From contig JAKFVH010000207.1 in NCBI GenBank assembly GCA_021732285.1, positions 1 to 64,000 of the forward strand: a stretch of DNA of 64,000 nt. Direction: 5' to 3'. Below are positions 28,341-38,335 of this stretch, piece after piece. Both the position numbers and the translations under genes were made by a program. Numbering within the stretch: position 1 is the stretch's first letter; each line of letters begins with the position of its first letter. Origin of the DNA: Reyranella sp. Lineage in GTDB: Bacteria > Pseudomonadota > Alphaproteobacteria > Reyranellales > Reyranellaceae. The notes beneath the pieces are model-generated. The model did no database searches, had not been told where the DNA came from, and was given only the letters and a program-made list of their open reading frames with translations.

Positions 28341-28724
28341 TCACGAAGGAATGCCCCGCTGCGACTGGGGGCTGAGTCGCCAACATCGGTGCGCGTTTTG
28401 AGCGCCTGCCGTTCCCGCTCGCCCGCGGAACCGTGCATTCACGAGGATCTCGCCGATCGTTCGCAGCAGTGCAATGTCGTCCTCGGTCCAGCGCTTCTTG
28501 CTTTCGACGGCGTCGAAGCCCGGCGGCGCCCCGGATGCTGCTGTCAGTGCTGGCATAGCGCGGATTTGCGCGACTGGTCGGGCCTTTGACCGTGCCGCCT
28601 GCTTCTTGCGTTTGGCGTCGGACAGCAAGCGCCTCGCGGCAAGCGAATCCTGCCTTGGAATGCGCCCCTTATACGTTATACGGCACGCAAAATAATCGTA
28701 CGCACTTATACTAACTAAAGTCAT
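28341..28724 (-). CDS. Possible small protein behind a low-GC promoter
   Basis: The frame runs from 28724 but the promoter at 28706-28734 overlaps its first codons, so the real start is probably further in (for example a TTG near 28643, preceded by AAGGCAGG). The middle is lysine/arginine-rich ('LLSDAKRKKQAARSKARP') and 'KKRWTEDDIALLRTIGEIL' looks like genuine coding. Family unknown. Confidence 0.4.
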   Translation of the reverse strand: MTLVSISAYDYFACRITYKGRIPRQDSLAARRLLSDAKRKKQAARSKARPVAQIRAMPALTAASGAPPGFDAVESKKRWTEDDIALLRTIGEILVNARFRGRAGTAGAQNAHRCWRLSPQSQRGIPS

Positions 28725-28734
28725 TTTTTGGCAA
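28706..28734 (-). promoter_or_regulatory. Promoter E: TTGCCA, 17 bases, GTATAA
   Basis: On the minus strand TTGCCA (28729-28734), 17-base spacer, GTATAA (28706-28711). The spacer ends in ACTTTAGTTA (28712-28721), exactly as in the promoter at 51700-51728. AT-rich island in high-GC DNA. Confidence 0.5.
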
Positions 28735-28841
28735 GCTGGTGACAGCTCACCTGGCTCCGAGTGCTTCCGGTAAAACACTCTTCGATTGACGTCGCCTGGA
28801 GGATACGCGATCTGTAGGCTCAGCAGAACGAGGAGTATCTG

Positions 28842-29198
28842 ATGCGCCTACGTATACTGTTGGTTGCAATCGCGATCTGCCTTCCGCCGCCGGCCGGCGC
28901 GCAGACCGCGCCGATGGATTGCACTGTCGGCCCCATCATCAAGACCTTCGGAGGCTCGAAATGGGTGGTCAACAGCTGCTCCGACGGCCGCACGGTGGTT
29001 CTCATGGCCATGAACGACAGTCCGGCTTTCCCCTGCTTCATCAAGATGGAGCCAGCGACCGAAGGTTACAACATCAATGGTCGCGGCAAAGGCGATAAGC
29101 AGGCAACGAATGCAGCCATGGACGAGCTCGCCGCGCTGTCGGTGGCGGACATCGAGGGCATGATCGACGAGACGAAGCAGCTGCAGAAGCTAAAGTGA
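28842..29198 (+). CDS. Small secreted protein
   Basis: 118 residues: signal peptide with cleavage near 'PAGAQ' (20-21), then a domain with two Cys in 'DCTVGPIIKTFGGSKWVVNS' plus C, one in 'AFPCFIKMEP', and a helical C-terminus ('MDELAALSVADIEGMIDETK'). Periplasmic or secreted. It lies 111 bases upstream of the first FNVRP-family gene on the same strand, but that gene has its own promoter. Family not recognised. Confidence 0.65.
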   Translation: MRLRILLVAIAICLPPPAGAQTAPMDCTVGPIIKTFGGSKWVVNSCSDGRTVVLMAMNDSPAFPCFIKMEPATEGYNINGRGKGDKQATNAAMDELAALSVADIEGMIDETKQLQKLK

Positions 29199-29236
29199 CC
29201 ACGGCAGGCAGAATTAATTACTGAGATAATTGTTTT

Positions 29237-29278
29237 ACCACTATAGTTATTGACATGGCAGGACCTTTCCCGTACCCT
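29237..29278 (+). promoter_or_regulatory. Promoter A of the FNVRP family
   Basis: CACTATAGTTATTGACATGG: -35 TTGACA at 29250-29255, 17-base spacer, -10-like TACCCT at 29273-29278. The block TAGTTATTGACA upstream of and including the -35 recurs at the other two family genes (31010-31027 plus strand, 46385-46400 minus strand). Confidence 0.6.
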
Positions 29279-29309
29279 GACCGCTCGCCTTCGTTTCGGG
29301 GAGCGTCCA

Positions 29310-30248
29310 ATGTTCAACGTTCGTCCCAATCTGCGTGTACCTGGCTTCAACGTCCGGGAACCGGAGGAAGAGGTGCCCGGGTTTCGCCTCAACGCGGACG
29401 GCACGATCGGCAAAGCGCCGATGACCGCTGCGAAGCCCGATGGCAATCCATTCGACATCTTCTTCGAACCGCAGCCCCAGGGTGCCTGGCCACCGCCGTA
29501 CCTGGCCTTCGCCAGAGGCGGCGGCATCGGCAGCCCCGAACTGCCGGCGAACGATGGACGGTCTACCTTCCCGAGCGCCGCCGCCGGCGAGCGCCAGGCG
29601 GATGGACCCCAGGCCGGCAACCTGCTTTTCGATCCTTCGACACCGCGCGCAGTGACGCCGGTCAGGTGCGAGTCGACGGGCGGCGCGTTCAGCTGCACGA
29701 CCCCGGGCGGGACGTCTTTCGGTCCGTTGCCGGCGCCGAAGGGATTCCCGGCGACCATCGGGCCGGATAGCGGCACCCATCACCAGTACCGCTACGAGTC
29801 GGCGCCCTTCTACAATCCAAAGGAGGTGATGCGACAGGCGATCGAACGACCGACGTTCGGTCCAAGCGATCTCAACAGCCCCGCGACACGGGAGGGGACG
29901 GCGAACGAGGCGACGCCGCAGCCTTATCATACGATTGCGGAAGCCGTGAAGGCGGCAACAGGCATGCACGGATTCCCGGTGGGACCGGTCAAATCCCATG
30001 TCACGGAGGACCAGCACGGCAATACGGTCGTCGTCAACGTGACCGAACTTGGCCACGTTCTCTTCCCAGGCTACGTCGTTCACTCCATCGTCAAGTCAGA
30101 TGATGGCTCGTACAGGCTCGTCACGGAAGGCGAAGGCCTCGGCCTCTTGCAGTCGAAGCAGGCGCCGGAGAAGCTGCGAGACATCATCAACAGGCAGACG
30201 TGGGAGGAATACCAGAGGCAGACCCTCGACCGGGCGAAGCCGCGCTAG
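29310..30248 (+). CDS. FNVRP-family protein A (candidate polymorphic effector)
   Basis: 312 residues from the ATG after CGGGGAG. N-terminal module: 'MFNVRPNLRVPGFNVREPEE', then 'EVPGFRLNADGTIGK', 'PDGNPF' and 'PPYLAFARGGG'. The same landmarks open the protein at 44891-46276 and, in part, the one at 31109. The middle is Pro/Gly-rich and disordered. The C-terminal third is a compact domain ('YHTIAEAVKAATGMHG', 'GHVLFPGYVVHSIVKSDDGS', 'VTEGEGLGLL', ending 'RQTWEEYQRQTLDRAKPR'). No signal peptide or membrane helix. A shared head with an unrelated tail is the design of polymorphic toxins or secreted effectors, but no toxin family is certain. Confidence 0.75.
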   Translation: MFNVRPNLRVPGFNVREPEEEVPGFRLNADGTIGKAPMTAAKPDGNPFDIFFEPQPQGAWPPPYLAFARGGGIGSPELPANDGRSTFPSAAAGERQADGPQAGNLLFDPSTPRAVTPVRCESTGGAFSCTTPGGTSFGPLPAPKGFPATIGPDSGTHHQYRYESAPFYNPKEVMRQAIERPTFGPSDLNSPATREGTANEATPQPYHTIAEAVKAATGMHGFPVGPVKSHVTEDQHGNTVVVNVTELGHVLFPGYVVHSIVKSDDGSYRLVTEGEGLGLLQSKQAPEKLRDIINRQTWEEYQRQTLDRAKPR

Positions 30249-30364
30249 ACGCGGCTTCGATGTCTACGGCTTGTAGGTGCTCACGGGAGCCAACACCACG
30301 CTCTCTGTCGGAAATACCGGGAATGCCGGAAAGTCCGATTTTTGCTGGCAGTGCAGTCGACCAC

Positions 30365-30916
30365 TCAGACGTACTCGACCTTCACGATCTCGATCTCTTC
30401 CTCGCCGTGAGGCGTGCGCATCTTCACGACGTCGCCTTCGAAGGCGCGCAGGACGGCGCGGGCGATGGGCGAGATCCAGCTGACATGGCCCTTCGAGAGG
30501 TCGACCTCGTCGACGCCGACGATCTTGACCGTGCGTTCCTCGCCCTTCTCGGTGGCGCAGGTCACGGTGGCGCCGAAGAAGACCTGGTCGGTCTTGGGCC
30601 GCTTGGCCGGGTCGACGACCTCGGAGCGCTCCAGGCGCTTGGAGAGGAAGCGGATGCGCCGGTCGATCTCGCGCAGGCGCTTCTTGCCGTAGAGATAGTC
30701 GCCGTTCTCCGAGCGGTCGCCGTTGGCGGCGGCCCACGACACGACCTGCACGACCTCGGGCCGCTCCTTGCGCATGAGCGTCATCAGCTCCTCACGCAGG
30801 CGCTCGAAGCCCTGCGGGGTCATGTAGTTCTTGGCGCCGGCGGGCAGGCCCGCGATCTCGTCGGGGAGATCGTCCTCGTCCTCGCCGTCGCTTTCCTTGG
30901 TGAAGGCCTTGCTCAT
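30365..30916 (-). CDS. greB: Transcription elongation factor GreB
   Basis: 183 residues from 'MSKAFTKESDGEDEDDLPDE', an acidic N-terminal tail followed by the Gre coiled coil ('MTPQGFERLREELMTLMRKE') and the tip region 'NGDRSENGDYLYGKKRLREI' with the acidic D/E pair that reaches the RNA polymerase active site. The C-terminal FKBP-like domain is complete ('VSWISPIARAVL'). It rescues backtracked polymerase by stimulating RNA cleavage. Convergent with the FNVRP gene A. Confidence 0.93.
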   Translation of the reverse strand: MSKAFTKESDGEDEDDLPDEIAGLPAGAKNYMTPQGFERLREELMTLMRKERPEVVQVVSWAAANGDRSENGDYLYGKKRLREIDRRIRFLSKRLERSEVVDPAKRPKTDQVFFGATVTCATEKGEERTVKIVGVDEVDLSKGHVSWISPIARAVLRAFEGDVVKMRTPHGEEEIEIVKVEYV

Positions 30917-31009
30917 TTCGGCTTCTATTTTATCAAGGCGGATCCAATGACCGCCAGCCCGCCCTGACTGTCGCCTCCAGCGCCGTCTATTACTGGGGTG
31001 GCACAAATA

Positions 31010-31049
31010 ATAACTCTAGTGTTGACAAGGAGTCGGCTGCTCGTATAAT
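31010..31049 (+). promoter_or_regulatory. Promoter B of the FNVRP family
   Basis: ATAACTCTAGTGTTGACA (31010-31027) with -35 TTGACA at 31022-31027, a 16-base spacer, and a perfect -10 TATAAT at 31044-31049. The strongest promoter of the three; shares the TAGT.(A)TTGACA block with promoters A and C. Confidence 0.7.
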
Positions 31050-31108
31050 GTCGGGCGGCACACAGGTAAGAAAAGGGGCCCGCAGCTTGGCCCGTGAGGA
31101 GTAGCGCC

Positions 31109-31534
31109 ATGTTCAATGTCCGCCCAGATGCAGGCGTACCTGGATTTCGCTTCATGCCGCCAGACAATACGCCTGGGTTTCGCGTCGGCAGCAGCGGTGA
31201 GGTTCGCCCAGAGACTTCTGGCTATGGGCGCACGTTCCTTAACAACAACCCGTATGGCGATGCTGCATCGGCCGCCCTTTTGAATGCGATCGATTTTCTG
31301 CATTCCGGCTTTCCCGACGAGGCGAAATCCGCTGACGGCACAATTGCGCCCACTCTCGTTCCTGCGCCGGGCAGCGGAGGCAGCGGCTGGGACAAATGCA
31401 CGTTGATGCCTGGCTTTGGACAGTTCCGGATGTGCCTGTACAGTTGCCCGGATGGCACAATACGGCGCTTGCACGGCATCGGAGGGATTGGATGTCCGCC
31501 ATACATCTTCCGGAATGACGGCCTCGGTCTTTGA
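31109..31534 (+). CDS. FNVRP-family protein B, short form
   Basis: 141 residues, ATG preceded by GAGGAG. Opens 'MFNVRPDAGVPGFRFMPPDN' then 'TPGFRVGSSGEVRPE', the same head as proteins A and C. The remainder is different: a short helical part ('ASAALLNAIDFLHSGF') and a Cys-rich end ('GWDKCTLMPGFGQFRMCLYS' plus C, later 'GIGCPPY'). No export signal. It has its own strong promoter and is followed after 17 bases by a small gene that could be its partner. Function unknown. Confidence 0.72.
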   Translation: MFNVRPDAGVPGFRFMPPDNTPGFRVGSSGEVRPETSGYGRTFLNNNPYGDAASAALLNAIDFLHSGFPDEAKSADGTIAPTLVPAPGSGGSGWDKCTLMPGFGQFRMCLYSCPDGTIRRLHGIGGIGCPPYIFRNDGLGL

Positions 31535-31551
31535 CGGGCGTTCGTTGACAA

Positions 31552-31884
31552 ATGGTCAAGCAGCCTAAGTTCACGAAGCGTGCCGCGGAGGAGATCGCCC
31601 GCCTGGAAGCGGTTCGCCGCGCGCATTTGCCTCCGGGAAACTACATGAGCTTCATCGGATGGGCGGAGGATTGGGAACCAGATGCTTCGCCTGATCCGGC
31701 GTCCGGCTACTATGCCTTCTCTGATGCCAAGGGCATACCGGAGGACTTACAAGTCGAATGCCATGGCGTTCGGATAGTCTACATCATTCCTGACCGTCTG
31801 CTGGCCAAACTGCGGTCCTCTGTTCTCGACTTCGATGGCGAGCGATTCGTGTTCGTCAAAAGCGACGAAGCTGGTCGCACCTAG
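31552..31884 (+). CDS. Small soluble protein downstream of FNVRP B (candidate partner)
   Basis: 110 residues: basic helical start ('PKFTKRAAEEIARLEAVRRA'), then a mixed alpha/beta domain ('YMSFIGWAEDWEPD', 'QVECHGVRIVYIIPDRLLAK', 'SVLDFDGERFVFVK'). The latter part has a faint resemblance to A-type Fe-S carrier proteins but lacks their Cys set. Seventeen bases after FNVRP B, same strand, no promoter between, so co-transcribed. An immunity role is inferred from position only. Confidence 0.55.
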   Translation: MVKQPKFTKRAAEEIARLEAVRRAHLPPGNYMSFIGWAEDWEPDASPDPASGYYAFSDAKGIPEDLQVECHGVRIVYIIPDRLLAKLRSSVLDFDGERFVFVKSDEAGRT

Positions 31885-31956
31885 TCGGATGAAGCGGGGC
31901 TCATCAACTTCCGCGCTTCGATCGTGACGACGGCGTTGGCTATGTTATGGCGAACC

Positions 31957-32775
31957 ATGGAAGACTATCGCCCGCCCCGCCTGCAACGCGCCTCCGGCGA
32001 AAGCCGTGTCGCCTTCGACCTGCGGGACGGCCGGACGCGGCTCGGCGACCTCTATCAACGCGATCCCTGCCGGGTTTTGTTCCCTGAATCCGAGCCCGGC
32101 GAGCCGCCGCAGGCCGTCCTTTTGACGACCTCGGGCGGGGTGACCGACGGCGATTCACTGAAAATGGCGGTCGAGATCGGCCCCGGGGCGACGGCTGTCG
32201 CTACCACCCAGGCGGCGGAGAAGATCTACCGGGCCGCCAAGGGCGGCGGCCATTGCGCCATCGATGTCGCGGTCCGCGTCGCCGCGGGGGCGGCCCTGGA
32301 ATGGCTGCCGCAGGAGACCATCGTCTTCGAGGGCGCGCGGCTCAAGCGCCGCACCGTGGCCGAGGTCGAGCCGGGCGGCGCGCTGCTCGCCTGCGAGATG
32401 GTCGTGCTGGGCCGCGCCGCCTCGGGCGAGACTTTTACCGCGGGGCTGCTGCTCGATTCATGGTCGGTGCGACGGACCAGCCGTCTCGCCTGGACCGACA
32501 CGCTGCGCGTCGAAGGCCAGACGCCGACGGGCGCGGGCTTCGGCACGGCCAACGCGCTCGCCACCATGATCGGCGTGTGGGACGAGCCGCAGCCGCAGTT
32601 CGAGAAGGCGCGTGCGCTGCTCGAGGCCGCGTCCGGCGTGCGCGCCGGGGTCACGCTGGTGAACGGCGTGATGGTGGCCCGCCTGCTGGGTGAGGCGACG
32701 ATGGTGCGGCATGCCGCCATCCGCTTTCTCACCGATTTTCGCGGCCGCCGTCTGCCGCGAGTCTGGCATGTTTGA
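31957..32775 (+). CDS. ureD: Urease accessory protein UreD
   Basis: 272 residues from 'MEDYRPPRLQRASGESRVAF'; an in-frame GTG at 31924 would add 11 residues. UreD/UreH landmarks: 'LLTTSGGVTDGDSLKMAVEI', 'ATTQAAEKIYRA', 'ALEWLPQETIVFEGARLKRR', 'GLLLDSWSVRRTSRLAWTDT'. Scaffold that binds apo-urease and, with UreF and UreG, helps load nickel. First gene of the urease block. Confidence 0.95.
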   Translation: MEDYRPPRLQRASGESRVAFDLRDGRTRLGDLYQRDPCRVLFPESEPGEPPQAVLLTTSGGVTDGDSLKMAVEIGPGATAVATTQAAEKIYRAAKGGGHCAIDVAVRVAAGAALEWLPQETIVFEGARLKRRTVAEVEPGGALLACEMVVLGRAASGETFTAGLLLDSWSVRRTSRLAWTDTLRVEGQTPTGAGFGTANALATMIGVWDEPQPQFEKARALLEAASGVRAGVTLVNGVMVARLLGEATMVRHAAIRFLTDFRGRRLPRVWHV

Positions 32776-32817
32776 TGCAGCCTCTTATAGTCGGGCCCAG
32801 CTCGGGGGAAACGATCG

Positions 32818-33120
32818 ATGAATCTGACGCCGCGTGAAAAGGACAAGCTTCTGGTCGCCATGGCGGCCAACGTCGCCCGCCGCCGCCTCGAACGCGGCGT
32901 GAAGCTCAACCATCCCGAGGCGATCGCGCTGATCACCGACTTCGTCGTCGAAGGCGCGCGCGACGGCCGCTCGGTGGCCGATCTGATGCAGGCCGGCGCC
33001 CACGTGCTGCGGCGCGAGCAGGTGATGGAAGGCGTCGCCGACATCATCGAGGAGATCCAGGTCGAGGCGACGTTTCCCGACGGCACCAAGCTCGTCACCG
33101 TCCATGCCCCCATTCGCTGA
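32818..33120 (+). CDS. ureA: Urease gamma subunit
   Basis: 100 residues, the full usual length. '[20 protein letters not shown]', '[20 protein letters not shown]', '[20 protein letters not shown]' are diagnostic of UreA. Structural subunit of urease. Located 42 bases after ureD; a REP-like hairpin separates it from ureBC. Confidence 0.97.
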   Translation: MNLTPREKDKLLVAMAANVARRRLERGVKLNHPEAIALITDFVVEGARDGRSVADLMQAGAHVLRREQVMEGVADIIEEIQVEATFPDGTKLVTVHAPIR

Positions 33121-33131
33121 CGCATCTTCTT

Positions 33132-33177
33132 CCTCCCCACGCTCCGCGTGGGGAGGTGGCCCGAAGGGCCGGAGGGG
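33132..33177. repeat. GC-rich hairpin repeat between ureA and ureBC
   Basis: CCTCCCCACG-ctccg-CGTGGGGAGG (33132-33156, perfect 10-base stem) followed by GGCCC-gaa-GGGCC (about 33158-33170). This double hairpin is a common extragenic repeat type in GC-rich alphaproteobacteria. May protect or attenuate the transcript. Confidence 0.65.
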
Positions 33178-33225
33178 TCATGAGCCCTCGTCCGCCGCCC
33201 AAAAAAGTCGCAAGGAAACCGATCG

Positions 33226-35271
<2,046 letters not shown>

Positions 35272-35290
35272 TGATGAGCACCCGTCATCG

Positions 35291-35368
35291 CTGGGGGCGC
35301 GCCACTCCAGTGGCGCGATCTTCCTCTCGCATCGACAAAGACGCGCCACTGGAGTGGCGCGCCCCCAG
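35291..35368. repeat. Inverted repeat, 27-bp perfect arms, between ureC and ureE
   Basis: Arm CTGGGGGCGCGCCACTCCAG plus TGGCGCG (35291-35317) and its exact reverse complement at 35342-35368 flank a 24-base loop. The second arm ends 3 bases before the ureE start codon, so a folded message could bury the ureE ribosome site. Confidence 0.8.
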
Positions 35369-35371
35369 CCC

Positions 35372-35860
35372 ATGAAACGCGCCATCGAAGTCCTGCGCGC
35401 CGGCCATTGGCCGTCATCCGAGCGCGCCGACACCGTCACCCTGCTGTTCGACGACCGCTATCGCCGGCGGCTCAGGATGCTGGGCGACGGTGGCCTCGAC
35501 TTCCTGCTCGACCTCATAGAGCCCATCGTGCTCCACACCGGCGACGGCCTGAAGCTGGAGGAGGGCGGCTTCGTCGAGGTCAAGGCGGCCGAGGAGGACC
35601 TGGTCGAGGTCCGTGGCCGCGACGCCGCTTCGTTCGCCCGCATCGCCTGGCATCTCGGCAATCGCCACCTGCCGGCCGAGATCGGAGCCGACCGCATCCT
35701 GATCCGCGACGACCACGTCATCGTCGACATGCTGAAGGGCCTCGGCGCCGAGGTGCGCAAGGTCAAGGCGCCGTTCGATCCCGAAGGCGGCGCCTACGGC
35801 CAGCACAACCACGATCTCGGCCATCGCCACGGCCCGCTGCACGAGGACCGCCATGGTTAG
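35372..35860 (+). CDS. ureE: Urease accessory protein UreE
   Basis: 162 residues from 'MKRAIEVLRAGHWPS'. Middle: 'LPAEIGADRILIRDDHVIVD' and 'MLKGLGAEVRKVKAPFDPEG', the UreE metal-binding domain. The tail 'YGQHNHDLGHRHGPLHEDRH' plus G is His-rich, a nickel-storage tail. Nickel metallochaperone delivering to UreG/urease. No ribosome site is visible because the inverted repeat arm occupies that place. Confidence 0.94.
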   Translation: MKRAIEVLRAGHWPSSERADTVTLLFDDRYRRRLRMLGDGGLDFLLDLIEPIVLHTGDGLKLEEGGFVEVKAAEEDLVEVRGRDAASFARIAWHLGNRHLPAEIGADRILIRDDHVIVDMLKGLGAEVRKVKAPFDPEGGAYGQHNHDLGHRHGPLHEDRHG

Positions 35861-35871
35861 CCTCCTCATAT

Positions 35872-35939
35872 TCTTCCGGACCGCGCGCATCCTGCGCGCT
35901 CATGATCATGAGCGCGCAGGATGCGCGCGGTCCGGAAGA
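35872..35939. repeat. Perfect 68-bp palindrome between ureE and ureF
   Basis: Two 34-base arms without a spacer: 'TCTTCCGGACCGCGCGCATC' plus CTGCGCGCTCATGA and the exact reverse complement. Starts 12 bases after the ureE stop and ends 2 bases before the ATG at 35942. A very long cruciform/hairpin within an operon; probably a recently inserted extragenic palindrome. Confidence 0.85.
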
Positions 35940-35941
35940 CC

Positions 35942-36628
35942 ATGACTATGCCTGACCCGCTGTACCGCCTGCTCGCCTGGCTGTCGCCCGCCTATCCCAT
36001 CGGCGCCTTCAGCTATAGCCACGGCGTCGAGACCGCGGTCGAGGAGGGCTTCATCAAGGATCGCGCCAGCCTGGTGACCTGGCTGCAAAGCGTCCTGCTG
36101 CAAGGCACGGGCGTCGTCGACGGCGCGCTGTTCGCCGCGGCCTGGCGCGCCGCCGAGGCCGAGGAGTGGACATCGTTCGACGCCATCGCCGAGCGCGCCG
36201 CGGCCTGGCGCGGCACCTCGGAGATGGCCCTGGAATCGCGCCAGCAGGGCGGCTCGTTCCTGTCGATCACCCGCACCGCCTGGCCGCATCCCGCGCTCGA
36301 CGCCGTGCACGAGCGGCTGGTGGGCGAGCTGTCGCTGCCGGTCGCCGTGGCGCTCGCGGCCGCGGTGCACGGCATTGCCCTCGACCGCGCCCTCGAAGGT
36401 TATCTGCACGCCTTCACGGCCAACCTGATCTCGGCCGCAGTGCGCTCCGTGCCGCTGGGCCAGAGCGACGGCCAGATCGCCCTGGCGGCGCTGGAGCCCG
36501 CCGTGCGGCAGTCGACCGAGGCCGCGCTGGCTAAAACCTCGCTCGACGAGGTCGGCACGGCCACGCCCTTGCTCGACTGGTGCTCGCTCCGCCACGAGAC
36601 CCAGTACACGCGGCTGTTCCGCTCATGA
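35942..36628 (+). CDS. ureF: Urease accessory protein UreF
   Basis: 228 residues from '[20 protein letters not shown]' (a second ATG two codons later). '[18 protein letters not shown]', '[19 protein letters not shown]', '[13 protein letters not shown]' and '[18 protein letters not shown]' are UreF signatures. All-helical activator of the UreD-UreF-UreG complex. Its TGA overlaps the ATG of the following membrane gene (ATGA). Confidence 0.95.
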   Translation: MTMPDPLYRLLAWLSPAYPIGAFSYSHGVETAVEEGFIKDRASLVTWLQSVLLQGTGVVDGALFAAAWRAAEAEEWTSFDAIAERAAAWRGTSEMALESRQQGGSFLSITRTAWPHPALDAVHERLVGELSLPVAVALAAAVHGIALDRALEGYLHAFTANLISAAVRSVPLGQSDGQIALAALEPAVRQSTEAALAKTSLDEVGTATPLLDWCSLRHETQYTRLFRS

Positions 36629-37052
36629 ACGTGCTGTTCGCCTTCCTGCTGTTCGTGGGCGTCGGCGCCGTCGCCGTCATCCATGCGATGTGGGGCATGG
36701 GCTACAACTGGCCCGAGGCCACCGAGGAGGCGCTGGCCAGAAGCGTCGTCGGCGACGGCCGCCGCCGCATGCCGCCCGCCTGGCAGTGCTATGCCGTGGC
36801 CGTCGTCCTTGCCCTTGTGGCGCTGTGGGCCTTCTTCCTGCTGGGCCGCGACGAGGAGCCCTGGGTCCAGTCCGTCACCTTCATCATCGCCGGCGTGTTC
36901 GTGGCGCGCGGCGTGGCGGGCTATACGCCGACGTGGCGCGGCCATTTCCGCGACGAACCGTTTGCCACGCGCAACAGGCGGTACTATTCGCCTTACTGCC
37001 TGCTGATGGGCATCGGCTATCTGTCGCTGCTGGCCGGCGAGATGGAGCGTCA

Positions 37053-37056
<4 letters not shown>
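36625..37056 (+). CDS. DUF3995-like membrane protein embedded in the urease operon
   Basis: 143 residues with four hydrophobic segments (about 3-23, 56-76, 85-105, 120-138) and the conserved look of DUF3995: '[20 protein letters not shown]', '[20 protein letters not shown]', '[20 protein letters not shown]'. It overlaps ureF by 4 bases and ureG by 4 bases (ATGA at both ends), so its translation is tightly tied to both. Not a known urease component. A role in urea, ammonia or nickel passage is possible but only inferred. Confidence 0.75.
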
Positions 37057-37673
<617 letters not shown>

Positions 37674-37675
37674 AC

Positions 37676-38245
37676 ATGCGTCGCACGATCTGTCTTGCCG
37701 CCCTGGCCCTGCTGGCCGCGAGCCCCGCCCTGGCCCATCCCGGCCACGAGACCTCGGGTTTCCTGCACCCCTTCACCGGCCTGGACCATATGCTGGCCAT
37801 GGTCGGCGTCGGCCTGTGGGCCGCCCTTTTGGCCGGCCGCAAGCTCGTGATCGCGGTCGCGGTGCCGGGCGCCTTCCTGGCGATGATGGCGATCGGGGCA
37901 GCTGCCGGTTTTGCGGGCATAAAACTGCCTCTTGTTGAGGCGGCGATCCTGGCCTCGGTGTTCGTGATCGGCGGTCTCATCATAGGTGCGGTGCGCCTGC
38001 CGGTGGCCTGGGCGATGGCCGTCGTCGGCCTGTTCGCGGTCTTCCACGGCTACGCCCACGCCCTCGAAGCGCCCCCGACCGGGGCCGGCAGCTACATCTT
38101 GGGCTTCCTTGCAGCAACGGCACTTCTGCAGGGCGTCGGCCTGGCGCTGGGCTGGGTTGTGCACAGGGCTGTGGGCGACGTCGGCGTGCGGGCGCTGGGC
38201 GGCGTCGTGCTGGCGGCCGGCGCGGTCGTTCTGATCGCCCACTGA
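37676..38245 (+). CDS. ureJ: HupE/UreJ nickel (cobalt) permease
   Basis: 189 residues: cleavable signal ('LLAASPALA'), then the metal motif 'HPGHETSGFLHPFTGLDHML' and 'VFHGYAHALEAP', with six hydrophobic segments. HupE/UreJ proteins import Ni2+ for hydrogenase or urease. Coupled to ureG (2-base gap), so supply of nickel is co-expressed with urease maturation. Last gene of the ure operon. Confidence 0.93.
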   Translation: MRRTICLAALALLAASPALAHPGHETSGFLHPFTGLDHMLAMVGVGLWAALLAGRKLVIAVAVPGAFLAMMAIGAAAGFAGIKLPLVEAAILASVFVIGGLIIGAVRLPVAWAMAVVGLFAVFHGYAHALEAPPTGAGSYILGFLAATALLQGVGLALGWVVHRAVGDVGVRALGGVVLAAGAVVLIAH

Positions 38246-38272
38246 AGGTTATACCGGACCCTAGCTGGGGTT

Positions 38273-38288
38273 TGGCACGGCTTTCGCT
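38273..38288 (+). promoter_or_regulatory. Candidate sigma-54 promoter of urtABCDE
   Basis: TGGCACG-gctt-TCGCT: GG at 38274-38275 and GC at 38286-38287 are separated by exactly 10 bases, the spacing required by RpoN; one mismatch to the consensus TTGC(A/T). It lies 48 bases before the urtA ATG. Nitrogen (NtrC/RpoN) control of urea uptake is well known, which supports it. Confidence 0.6.
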
Positions 38289-38335
38289 CTTGCGGCAGTT
38301 GACGGGGGGTTTCCGTCGATAAAAAGGAGAGCGGG

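Noticed and set aside
38299..38326. TTGACG ... GATAAA as a sigma-70 promoter for urtA
   Set aside because: Spacing is too short for a -35/-10 pair; the sigma-54 site just upstream fits better.
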